Source: Chryseobacterium endalhagicum (GTDB taxonomy: Bacteria > Bacteroidota > Bacteroidia > Flavobacteriales > Weeksellaceae). From it: a stretch of DNA of 64,000 bases. Numbering within the stretch: the first letter of the stretch is position 1; the number at the start of each line of letters is the position of its first letter. This document shows, piece after piece, positions 16,498 to 24,155 of this stretch. A program made the translations under genes and the position numbers. The notes beneath the pieces were generated by a model, which was not told the origin of the DNA, ran no database searches, and saw only the letters and a list, made by a program, of their open reading frames with translations. Where the stretch lies: positions 124,001 to 188,000 of the forward strand of contig NZ_JAELVM010000002.1 in assembly GCF_016745235.1 (NCBI RefSeq), given 5' to 3'.

Positions 16498-17766
16498 CTA
16501 GTTGATCAGATCGAATCTTGCATATTCTGCAATTTTCTTAGGAAGTCTGATTCCTTCTGCAGTCTGGTTATTTTCAAGCAATGCTGCCATAATTCTTGGA
16601 AGAGCCATAGCAGAACCGTTTAAGGTATGTACCAGCTGAGATTTTCCATCTGTTTTGAAACGGCATTTCAGACGATTAGACTGGAATGTTTCAAAATTAG
16701 ATACAGAGCTTACTTCCAGCCACATTTCCTGCGCAGCACTCCACACCTCAAAATCATAGGTCATTGCAGATGCAAAACCAGTATCACCGCCGCAAAGTCT
16801 CAATACTCTGAACGGAAGTTCAAGATCGGTAAGGATCTCTTTGATATGTTCTACCATTTCTTCCAAAGCAGCATAAGAATTTTCAGGCTTTTCAAGTCTT
16901 ACAATCTCTACTTTTTCAAACTGGTGAAGACGGTTCAGCCCTCTTACGTGCGCTCCGTAACTTCCCGCTTCTCTTCTGTAACACTGAGAGAATGCCGTAT
17001 TTTTAATCGGAAGATCTTTTTCTTCAAGCAGTACATCACGGTAAAGATTCGTTACAGGAACTTCCGCCGTAGGGATCAGATACAGGTCATCCAGACCAAT
17101 GTGGTACATCTGTCCTTCTTTGTCAGGAAGCTGTCCCGTTCCGTAACCTGAAGCTTCGTTCACCACGTGAGGAGGATTCACCTCCATATAACCTTTGTCT
17201 ATGTTTTTATCCAGGAAATACTGAACCAAAGCTCTCTGAAGCCTCGCTCCTTTACCCAGATATACAGGGAAACCGGCACCTGCGATTTTTACACCTAATT
17301 CAAAATCAATCAGGTTGTATTTTTTCGCAAGCTCCCAGTGAGGGATAGCACCTTCACCAAGACCTTCCACATCGTGAGACTGGAAAATATTTTCGTTGTC
17401 TTCCGCAGAAGCTCCGCTTTTCACTTTTTCAAACGGAACGTTGGGAATCTGGTACAAAATATCCAGTAACGCTTTTTCCGTTGCATCCAACTGAGACTGC
17501 AGTTCTTTACTCGACTCTTTAAACTGTGCTGTTTTAGATTTTGATAATTCCGCTTCTTCTTTTTTTCCTTCTTTCATCAAAAGCCCGATTTCTTTGGAGA
17601 TTCTGTTGATTTCGGAAAGCTGGGAATCTAATTCAAACTGAATTCTTTTTCTTTCGTCGTCAGTAGTGATCGCATCATCTACCAACCCAAGATTCTTGAA
17701 TTGTCTTTTCTGAAGACCTTCTAAAACGCGTTCTTTATTGTCGCGTAAAAAATTGACTTGTAACAT
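16498..17766 (-). CDS. serS: Seryl-tRNA synthetase
   Basis: A 422-residue class II synthetase that charges tRNA-Ser with serine in the cytoplasm. The N-terminal 100 residues form the tRNA-binding coiled coil (charged heptads such as EINRISKEIGLLMKEGKKEEAEL). The class II motif 2 region CYRREAGSYGAHVRGLNRLHQF is near 260-282, and motif 3 (NGSAMALPRIMAALLE) is near 380. The length is standard. The gene stands alone between a terminator and a 65-base spacer. Confidence 0.97.
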   Translation of the reverse strand: MLQVNFLRDNKERVLEGLQKRQFKNLGLVDDAITTDDERKRIQFELDSQLSEINRISKEIGLLMKEGKKEEAELSKSKTAQFKESSKELQSQLDATEKALLDILYQIPNVPFEKVKSGASAEDNENIFQSHDVEGLGEGAIPHWELAKKYNLIDFELGVKIAGAGFPVYLGKGARLQRALVQYFLDKNIDKGYMEVNPPHVVNEASGYGTGQLPDKEGQMYHIGLDDLYLIPTAEVPVTNLYRDVLLEEKDLPIKNTAFSQCYRREAGSYGAHVRGLNRLHQFEKVEIVRLEKPENSYAALEEMVEHIKEILTDLELPFRVLRLCGGDTGFASAMTYDFEVWSAAQEMWLEVSSVSNFETFQSNRLKCRFKTDGKSQLVHTLNGSAMALPRIMAALLENNQTAEGIRLPKKIAEYARFDLIN

Positions 17767-17831
17767 TTTATTTAGATGTTAAATATTAGAGTCAGACTTA
17801 CATATTAAGCTGACCGTTTTACAAATTTAAA

Positions 17832-18356
17832 TTATTTTATGATAGTAATGGTATTTATAGCATTGGGTGCACCTGCTTCTTTGGTAAATACGACCTGATT
17901 ATTGTATTTCACTTCAGAAACCTGGAATACTGACGGCGTCCAGCGGTATTTGATCTCCATAGAATCAATAGTTGTTACCACCACATTATTCTCTGTTCTC
18001 CTTAAGGCAAATGCCATTTTAGAATGATACGTTCTGTTGTCCGGGCTTAATGAATCCAGTGTTCTTCTTTTTGCTCCCCTCAAATATTCAAAATAATATA
18101 AGGAATCTGTAGTCATTTTCAAAGGTACAGATACCGGAGCCACGTCTGATACACCAAAAACATCATTCACTGTATAGGAAGAATAAGAGCCGTTCTTTTT
18201 AGCATTCAGCAAATCCTGGCCTGCACTGTTTTTTATATAAATGTTCATGGTCTGGTCTATCCTCTGCAGAGAATCCTCATCGCTTCCGCAAGAAACCGTC
18301 ACCAACAGCAGTGTTATAAGTTGAAATAGTAAAATATGATTGAGCTTAGCTTTCAT
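17832..18356 (-). CDS. Lipoprotein of unknown function
   Basis: A 174-residue lipoprotein with signal peptide and lipobox TVSC (Cys23), then GSDEDS. The mature part has beta-strand character and no motif I recognise. It has its own divergent promoter, shared with the flippase gene upstream, and serS follows 65 bases downstream. It is probably an outer-membrane-anchored periplasmic protein of unknown role. Confidence 0.75.
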   Translation of the reverse strand: MKAKLNHILLFQLITLLLVTVSCGSDEDSLQRIDQTMNIYIKNSAGQDLLNAKKNGSYSSYTVNDVFGVSDVAPVSVPLKMTTDSLYYFEYLRGAKRRTLDSLSPDNRTYHSKMAFALRRTENNVVVTTIDSMEIKYRWTPSVFQVSEVKYNNQVVFTKEAGAPNAINTITIIK

Positions 18357-18386
18357 CTCCGTTAATTTTCAATAATCTTTTTTATG

Positions 18387-18394
18387 CAAATGTA
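18387..18394 (-). promoter_or_regulatory. Promoter -7 box for the 17832-18356 lipoprotein gene
   Basis: On the minus strand this reads TACATTTG, matching TAnnTTTG, 30 bases before the ATG. It lies only 6 bases from the opposing -7 box for the flippase gene. Confidence 0.5.
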
Positions 18395-18400
18395 TAATTA

Positions 18401-18408
18401 TATATTTG
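18401..18408 (+). promoter_or_regulatory. Promoter -7 box for the flippase operon
   Basis: TATATTTG matches TAnnTTTG and lies 18 bases before the flippase ATG. The two divergent promoters overlap, so their transcription may be mutually exclusive. Confidence 0.5.
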
Positions 18409-18426
18409 TTCTCGTAATATTTTACC

Positions 18427-19659
18427 ATGTTTTTAAACAAACTCAAAAAATTAAACGGCAGCCACATCACCACGATCTTTAAAGGAAACTTTATTTCCAA
18501 GTTCGTTCTGGTGATCGGAGGTCTTTTGCTGGCAAAATATTACGGTTCCTCGGAATACGGAATCTTCAGCATCTATCTCAGCATTATGAGCATTTTCACG
18601 GTGGTGCTGAGCCTCGCACAGGAACATATGATCATGCTGGAAGGAAATGAACAGGACGTGAATAACAATTTCAGTGCAGCCGGTATTATTTCCGCCGGAG
18701 TGATGCTTCTGGCTTTCCTGCTGGTATTGATTCCTTTTGATATTCCTAAAAACATTTTATTTCTGGGGATATTTACGGGCTTCATTTACCTTTTTACCAA
18801 TAATGCGAAGTTTCTGCTGGCTAAAAAAAAGCTCTTCAAATTAGTTTCGGTACTCACGATCATAGATTCTGTGGTGAGTTTTCTGTTTCAGGTTTTATTT
18901 GTCTTTATTAAAATAGAAAACGGTCTGGTGATCGGTAGTCTGATAGGCTATATCGTTGCTTTTCTTGCCGCCCTTTATTATTCCCGGACCTATTTTGCCA
19001 AACCGGATTTCAAAAGGTATTTTGCCAATGCTAAAAAACGGCCGGAGCTTTTTAAATACTCCTACCCTTCTACGCTGATCAATGCATTAGGAAATAATAT
19101 CATGCCGATCCTGATTTCGCTTTATTTTGCACATTCGCTGCTGGGAGAATATTCTTTAGCAGTAAAAATAATGTCTGTTCCGCTGCTGCTGATCTCATCC
19201 TCCATCGCCACGGTTTATTACCCGAGAGCCGCGGAGATCAATAACAGAGGCCGAAGCAGAAGTGAGCTTTTTGCGTATACCAAAAAAATGAGCCTGATGA
19301 ATTTTTATATTATCCTGGCTTTATACATTCTGATCAACGTAGCCGGAATTCCTGTTCTGGAAATGTTTTTCAATAAAAACTGGGAACATCTGGGGCTGTT
19401 TATCTTCCTGATGTCCTTCGGATACCTTACCCGAAGCCTTATCAATCCTATTTCGGATATTTTAACGATTTTAAAACGGAATAACGTTGCATTGGTTTTT
19501 AATATTTATCTTTTCCTGGCCAATATTGCCGCCATATTCATTGGAAAGGAGAAAGGAATCAGCTATCTGGTAGGTATTTTCTCCCTGCTTTTGTTTGTAG
19601 GCTATGGATTTTTGTATTTTTACATTATGTTTATTCTGAAGAAAAATGAATCCGATTAA
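18427..19659 (+). CDS. Polysaccharide/oligosaccharide flippase (Wzx-like)
   Basis: A 410-residue integral membrane protein with about 12 hydrophobic segments, of the polysaccharide-biosynthesis (MOP) superfamily. The N-terminal pattern FISKFVLVIGGLLLAKYYG and the internal SYPSTLINALGNNIMPILISLYF are typical. Such proteins flip lipid-linked glycans across the inner membrane. The 3' end overlaps the acyltransferase gene by 14 bases, so the two are coupled and probably act on the same surface glycan. No glycosyltransferases lie next to it. Confidence 0.88.
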   Translation: MFLNKLKKLNGSHITTIFKGNFISKFVLVIGGLLLAKYYGSSEYGIFSIYLSIMSIFTVVLSLAQEHMIMLEGNEQDVNNNFSAAGIISAGVMLLAFLLVLIPFDIPKNILFLGIFTGFIYLFTNNAKFLLAKKKLFKLVSVLTIIDSVVSFLFQVLFVFIKIENGLVIGSLIGYIVAFLAALYYSRTYFAKPDFKRYFANAKKRPELFKYSYPSTLINALGNNIMPILISLYFAHSLLGEYSLAVKIMSVPLLLISSSIATVYYPRAAEINNRGRSRSELFAYTKKMSLMNFYIILALYILINVAGIPVLEMFFNKNWEHLGLFIFLMSFGYLTRSLINPISDILTILKRNNVALVFNIYLFLANIAAIFIGKEKGISYLVGIFSLLLFVGYGFLYFYIMFILKKNESD

Positions 19660-20254
19660 AAAATTTATTGAATACCAGATTTTCCATAGAATTAATAATT
19701 TTTTCTATCCGGAATATTACCGCCAGAAGTACGACTATCTTCTTCCCCATGTGCTTTTTTTCACGTATTTAGTTCCGCAAAAAATATTGAGGATCAACGG
19801 AAAAGTTCCGTGGCCGGTGCATTTTACTTCGGAAATCAGGGGACACCTGAATATTAAGAAAGGAATTATGTGCGATCCGGGTGATAATCCCAATATTTAC
19901 ATTCAGGCGAATAACGGCATCATTATAGGAAGCAATGTAGGTTTCGGGGCGGGAACGTCTCTGATATCGGCCAACCATAACCATAATGATCACAGCATTC
20001 ACGATGCATGCGGCCCGATTGTTATCGGAAATAATGTTTTTGTAGGAACCAATTCTGTAATCCTTCCGGGGGTAAAGATCGGTGATAATGTAGTGATCGG
20101 AGCGGGCTCTATTGTGGCTAAAGATATTCCATCCAACTCAATTGCAGTAGGAAATCCGTGTAAGGTCATCAAACAAAAAGAACCTTACATTGAAGACTTT
20201 ACAAAGACGGTTTTCAACAGAAAACTGCCTGAAGGCTTCAATCTAAAGTTCTGA
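19646..20254 (+). CDS. Left-handed beta-helix acyltransferase
   Basis: A 202-residue enzyme with hexapeptide repeats over about residues 70-180 (IIIGSNVGFGAG, IVIGNNVFVGTN, VKIGDNVVIGAGSIVAKD) and the catalytic-type His region SANHNHNDHSIHD (111-123). Family members O- or N-acetylate sugars using acetyl-CoA. The N-terminal 60 residues are basic and amphipathic. It overlaps the flippase gene by 14 bases, which points to decoration of an exported glycan. The acceptor is unknown. Confidence 0.9.
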   Translation: MNPIKKFIEYQIFHRINNFFYPEYYRQKYDYLLPHVLFFTYLVPQKILRINGKVPWPVHFTSEIRGHLNIKKGIMCDPGDNPNIYIQANNGIIIGSNVGFGAGTSLISANHNHNDHSIHDACGPIVIGNNVFVGTNSVILPGVKIGDNVVIGAGSIVAKDIPSNSIAVGNPCKVIKQKEPYIEDFTKTVFNRKLPEGFNLKF

Positions 20255-20275
20255 TTGATTATTTTTTACAGCTGC

Positions 20276-20764
20276 TTAAGCAATTCCTGCCGCCCAGCTT
20301 TTCTCCAATGGTAAAAGAAAATGGCTTAAAAAGTCCAGATAGGTATTTTTAGAGAAATCAAAAACCTGGATGTCTTTCGGCAGTGCACCGCTTCTCAGCT
20401 GAGATTTAAATTCCTGAAGTTTCAGGGTTTTTACCTGATCATCGTGTACAAAGCTGGCTTTCATTCTGTCGAAAAGTCCAAGCTGATATTCTTCATCTAT
20501 TTCACGCATGATCTTCCCTAAGGCGTCAATGCTGCATCCTGAAGCCATTTCTTTCTCTTCGTCTACACACACCACGATAAATTGATTTTTTTCAATTTTA
20601 AAAGAGGAAGCAAGCGGTTTTCCGTGTGCTGCCCATGTGGCCAGGAAATCGAATAATTTCTCGGTGATAACTTTCGCCTCTTTGGTTTCAAAAGGTCTTG
20701 ATGCGGGGTATATAATGACTCTGTAGTCGCTGGTTTCTACGATGCTGGATTCTTCAATTTTCAT
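20276..20764 (-). CDS. Conserved Bacteroidota protein of unknown function
   Basis: A 162-residue soluble protein without signal peptide or membrane segment. The central region GKPLASSFKIEKNQFIVVCVDE and SGCSIDAL (about 50-88) is characteristic. Homologues in flavobacteria are often labelled ABC transporter ATPase, but no Walker A, signature or Walker B motif is present here, so that label is not supported. It follows the Fe-S gene on the same strand but is separated by a terminator. Confidence 0.75.
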   Translation of the reverse strand: MKIEESSIVETSDYRVIIYPASRPFETKEAKVITEKLFDFLATWAAHGKPLASSFKIEKNQFIVVCVDEEKEMASGCSIDALGKIMREIDEEYQLGLFDRMKASFVHDDQVKTLKLQEFKSQLRSGALPKDIQVFDFSKNTYLDFLSHFLLPLEKSWAAGIA

Positions 20765-20820
20765 ATCCTGTCAATTTTAAAGTATAAAATTAAGAAATAT
20801 TCCTGAGTTTATAATCAACA

Positions 20821-20847
20821 AAAACCCAAGCCTGCGCTTGAGTTTTT
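20821..20847 (-). terminator. Terminator of the Fe-S protein operon
   Basis: On the minus strand AAAACTCAAGC pairs with GCTTGGGTTTT (one G-U) over a 4-base loop, followed by T residues. It ends the transcript from the 20868-21653 gene. Confidence 0.75.
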
Positions 20848-20867
20848 ATATATCTTTAATGTTGCTG

Positions 20868-21653
20868 TTACAAATCTTCCGCCTCAGCAAGAAGTTCTAC
20901 AATATCTTTTACAGCTACTTCTTCGTTTTTGTTGAAATGCTTTACTCCATCTGTCATCATGGTATTACAGAATGGACATCCTGTAGCGATCACTTTCGGC
21001 TGGAAAGATAAAGCTTCTTCCGTTCTTTCAATATTGATGTCTTTATTCCCTTTTTCCGGCTCTTTAAACATCTGTGCACCTCCTGCACCACAGCATAAAC
21101 CGTTGGTTTTGCAACGTTTCATTTCTACCAGCTCGGCATCCAGCTTTTCAAGAAGCATTCTCGGAGCCTCATATTCGTCGTTGGCTCTTCCCAGGTAGCA
21201 AGGATCATGGAATGTGATCTTTTTTCCTCTGAAAGCACCTCCTTCTATCTTCAGTCTTCCTTCTTCCATTAATGTTTTCAGGAACTGGGTATGGTGAACC
21301 ACATCAAAGTGTCCGCCCAAACTTGGATATTCATTTTTAAGGGTGTTGAAACAGTGAGGGCAGGCCGTAACGATCTTTTTCACTTCATAAGCGTTCAGGA
21401 CCTCAATATTGGTAAGGGCCATCATCTGGAAAACAAATTCGTTTCCCGCTCTTTTTGCAGGATCTCCGGTACAGCTTTCTTCCTGTCCCAGAACCGCAAA
21501 TTCAACATTGATCTTATTTAATATCTTGCAAAATGCTTTTGTAATTTTTTTGGCGCGGTCGTCAAAACTTCCGGCACACCCAACCCAAAATAAAACTTCA
21601 GGGGCCTTTCCTTCGGCAGCATATTCTGCCATTGTTTTTATGTTGAAATCCAT
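20868..21653 (-). CDS. (Fe-S)-binding protein with CCG domains
   Basis: A 261-residue cytoplasmic protein with two Cys-rich CCG domains of the heterodisulfide-reductase/LutA/GlpC type: FWVGCAGSFDDRAKK (about 22-36) with ESCTGDPAKR, and FHDPCYLGRAND with LCCGAGGAQM (about 150-195). ATGCPFCNTMM follows near 230. Such domains bind unusual Fe-S clusters and transfer electrons. The membrane Fe-S protein encoded upstream is the likely partner: together they resemble an Hdr-like electron-transfer pair split over two genes. The physiological donor and acceptor are unknown. Confidence 0.88.
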   Translation of the reverse strand: MDFNIKTMAEYAAEGKAPEVLFWVGCAGSFDDRAKKITKAFCKILNKINVEFAVLGQEESCTGDPAKRAGNEFVFQMMALTNIEVLNAYEVKKIVTACPHCFNTLKNEYPSLGGHFDVVHHTQFLKTLMEEGRLKIEGGAFRGKKITFHDPCYLGRANDEYEAPRMLLEKLDAELVEMKRCKTNGLCCGAGGAQMFKEPEKGNKDINIERTEEALSFQPKVIATGCPFCNTMMTDGVKHFNKNEEVAVKDIVELLAEAEDL

Positions 21654-21731
21654 TTCTTCAAATTTACCAATATGCCAATGTACCAGTTTACCAATGATTG
21701 TTACATTGTTACATTATTTTACATTGTTCGA
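21654..21731. other. 78-base spacer of degenerate repeats
   Basis: The spacer between the two Fe-S genes consists of near-repeats such as ttaccaat, gccaatgtacc and ttacattgttacatt. No reading frame or hairpin with a T-tract is seen. Confidence 0.4.
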
Positions 21732-23069
21732 TTAATTTTCATTTGCCCAATTCAGACGGTCAGCCTGATTATACTGCCATGGAGCAGCATTGTTTTCTAC
21801 GTTCGTCATCATCAGATTCAGTTCCTGAGGGGCAGCGGACTGCTCCATCACGAGGAATCTTCTCATTTCGAAAATAATAGAAAGCGGATCCAGCAATACA
21901 GGACATGCTTCTGTACATGCATTACATGTGGTACACGCCCAAAGTTCTTCTTTGGTAATATAGTCATTCAGAAGCTTCTTACCGTCGTCTTCGAATTTTC
22001 CGTTTTTGTCGATATTTCTGCCTACTTCTTCCAGTCTGTCTCTTGTTTTCATAAGGATCAGTCTCGGAGAAAGCTTTTTTCCGGTGATATTGGCGGGACA
22101 TACAGAAGTACATCTTCCGCATTCTGTACAGGAATAGGCATTCAACAGCTGTACCTGGTTCAGATCGAATATATCTTCTGCTCCAAATTTAGAAGGAACC
22201 TCGGCAGCATCCCCTTCAGCCGGAGCGGCATAAGGATCAGCATTGGGGTCCATCATTAATTTGATTTCTTTGGTTACAGAGTCCAGATTATTGAATTGTC
22301 CTTTTTTATCAAGATTAGCAAACCATGTACTTGGAAATGCCAGAATGATATGCAGGTGTTTTGAATAATACAGATAGTTCATGAAGAACAGAATCCCCAC
22401 GAAATGGAACCACCAGGCTCCCTTTTCAACAAACATCAGGAATCCGTTATCAAAACTGAAAACCTCTAAAAACGGAACCAATGTGATTTCGCTGATCGGG
22501 AAACTTCCATGTTCGGGAAGAACACCTCTCATCTGCAGAATATAATCTGCCGTATTCATGCTGAAAAAAGCCACCATCAGGGCAAATTCAATGATAAGAA
22601 TCCAGTTGGCATCATTTTTAGGCCATCCGAAAAGCTCTTTCATCGTTAATCTTTTAACCCCATAAAAGTTTCTTCTGATAAAGAATACCACTACTCCAAT
22701 CACAACCAGCAAAGCCAGGACTTCCAGTGTTGCGGTGAAGAAATTGTAGAAAGTATGTCCGAAAACTGAAGCTAAAAATCTGTGGGTTCCGAAGATTCCG
22801 TCTACAATAATTTCTATCAGCTCGATATTGATAATCACAAAACCTACATACACAAAAAGGTGAAGAATACCTGCTACAGGACGTTTTCCCATTTTGCTCT
22901 GGCCCATTGCCACAGTGGCCATGGTTTCCCAGCGCTCGGCTTTCCTGTCGCTTCTGTTGATTTCTCTTCCTAATCTGATATTTCTGTAAATCTTTTGCAG
23001 GCTTTTTGCAAAGAGCCCAAAACCAGCAACTAATAAAATCAGAAAAATAATGTTATCGATGTACTGCAT
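21732..23069 (-). CDS. Membrane-bound 4Fe-4S protein (Hdr/NarI-like)
   Basis: A 445-residue protein. The N-terminal 290 residues contain about six membrane helices resembling the gamma-subunit domain of nitrate reductase and related quinone-linked cytochromes. The C-terminal part has two ferredoxin motifs, CTECGRCTSVCPAN and CTTCNACTEACPVL (about 315-400). It could transfer electrons between the quinone pool and the CCG protein encoded downstream. It starts 7 bases after the MlaD gene, in the same minus-strand operon. Confidence 0.88.
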   Translation of the reverse strand: MQYIDNIIFLILLVAGFGLFAKSLQKIYRNIRLGREINRSDRKAERWETMATVAMGQSKMGKRPVAGILHLFVYVGFVIINIELIEIIVDGIFGTHRFLASVFGHTFYNFFTATLEVLALLVVIGVVVFFIRRNFYGVKRLTMKELFGWPKNDANWILIIEFALMVAFFSMNTADYILQMRGVLPEHGSFPISEITLVPFLEVFSFDNGFLMFVEKGAWWFHFVGILFFMNYLYYSKHLHIILAFPSTWFANLDKKGQFNNLDSVTKEIKLMMDPNADPYAAPAEGDAAEVPSKFGAEDIFDLNQVQLLNAYSCTECGRCTSVCPANITGKKLSPRLILMKTRDRLEEVGRNIDKNGKFEDDGKKLLNDYITKEELWACTTCNACTEACPVLLDPLSIIFEMRRFLVMEQSAAPQELNLMMTNVENNAAPWQYNQADRLNWANEN

Positions 23070-23076
23070 AAGGTGA

Positions 23077-24027
23077 TTAGTCTTTATTGTTCTTACCGAA
23101 AACTGAGAAATTGATGTATCTCTTAGGATTGGCTTTCATGTCTTCAATCAGGGAATTCAGATTCGTAGAGGCGGAATTCAGATTATTGTAAAGCTGCTCA
23201 TCCTTCATTAGTTTTCCTAAGCTTCCCTGTCCGTTATCAACTCCGGCAATAACCTGGTTAAGTTTTCCAACGGTAGCATCCAGATTGGCAATTGTAGCAT
23301 TCAGCTTTTTGGTATCAATGCTTTCCGCAAGGTTACCGTATTTATCCAAAGTCACTTTTCCGCTCTGCATCGTAACGCTGGCCTCATCCAGTACTTTCTG
23401 GAGTTTAGGATCATTGTTTCCTACAAGGGTATTCACACTTCCTGCCGTAGTCTGCAATGCACCTACTGTTTTATTAAGATTGGACAGCAATGCCTTGATC
23501 TCAGCTCTGTTCTGCCCGTCAACCAAAAGATTGGCATTCGCCATCAAAGAGTCCACACGGTGTAAAACAGTCTGCAGCTGATCTTTCACAGGTCCTACCT
23601 GAGAAGAAAGACTTCCCAGAGTTCCCAGTTTGAAGGCACCCTGAAGGGTATCTCCGTCTTTTGCAGTGGTACCGCCGTACATCAGGTTTACTCTCATTTC
23701 TTTTCCGGACATCAGTCCCGGTTCAAAGATTTCAAGGGTAGAATTTTTGGAAAATTCGAACTTGTCGTCCACAGTAATTTTTACGACAAAACTGATCTTT
23801 CCGTCTTTGGCTGTTTTCGGGATGATCTTATCGACCTGCCCTACTTTGAGACCATTGATGGAAACTGCAGAAGACTGTGCCAGCCCCTCTACATTATCGT
23901 ATTTTGCGTAAAATATATTATCGGTAGTAAACAGGCTTCTCCCTTTCATGAATTGAAACAATAACACAAAGCCTACAATAGCTAAAAGTGCAATGACACC
24001 AGCTTTTAATTCTTTACTCAACTTCAC
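23077..24027 (-). CDS. MlaD/MCE-family lipid transport protein
   Basis: A 316-residue protein anchored by one N-terminal helix (about 8-28), followed by a single MCE domain (about 38-120, with YDNVEGLAQSSAVSINGLKVGQV). A long helical C-terminal region (about 150-300) is rich in Asn, Leu and Ser. MCE proteins form hexamers that carry phospholipids across the periplasm with an MlaE/MlaF transporter. The matching MlaE/F-type genes lie 19 kb away at 42741-44308. It is in an operon with two Fe-S proteins. Confidence 0.9.
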   Translation of the reverse strand: MKLSKELKAGVIALLAIVGFVLLFQFMKGRSLFTTDNIFYAKYDNVEGLAQSSAVSINGLKVGQVDKIIPKTAKDGKISFVVKITVDDKFEFSKNSTLEIFEPGLMSGKEMRVNLMYGGTTAKDGDTLQGAFKLGTLGSLSSQVGPVKDQLQTVLHRVDSLMANANLLVDGQNRAEIKALLSNLNKTVGALQTTAGSVNTLVGNNDPKLQKVLDEASVTMQSGKVTLDKYGNLAESIDTKKLNATIANLDATVGKLNQVIAGVDNGQGSLGKLMKDEQLYNNLNSASTNLNSLIEDMKANPKRYINFSVFGKNNKD

Positions 24028-24106
24028 TTGCTAAATTTTTTCTAATGAGCAAATATAGCACATTTTAAATTAATCTTTTTCTTTATTGTTCTGCGTTAAA
24101 TACAAA

Positions 24107-24134
24107 AAAAGCGGCAGAAAATTCTGCCGCTTTT
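24107..24134 (-). terminator. Terminator of the PpiD-like gene
   Basis: AAAAGCGGCAGAA and TTCTGCCGCTTTT form a perfect 13-bp stem around 2 bases, with a T-run on the minus strand just after the PpiD-like stop codon. Confidence 0.88.
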
Positions 24135-24155
24135 ATATTGATAAAAAATAATTTC

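Noticed and set aside
16627-17151. Plus-strand frame of 174 codons inside serS
   Set aside because: Antisense to a well-conserved essential gene, rich in Phe/Arg, no recognisable motif.
20276-20764. Label 'ABC transporter ATPase' for the 162-residue protein
   Set aside because: No Walker A, Walker B or signature motif is present in the sequence.
21672-22259. Plus-strand frame of 195 codons opposite the membrane Fe-S gene
   Set aside because: It overlaps a protein with clear ferredoxin motifs on the other strand and has no supporting feature.
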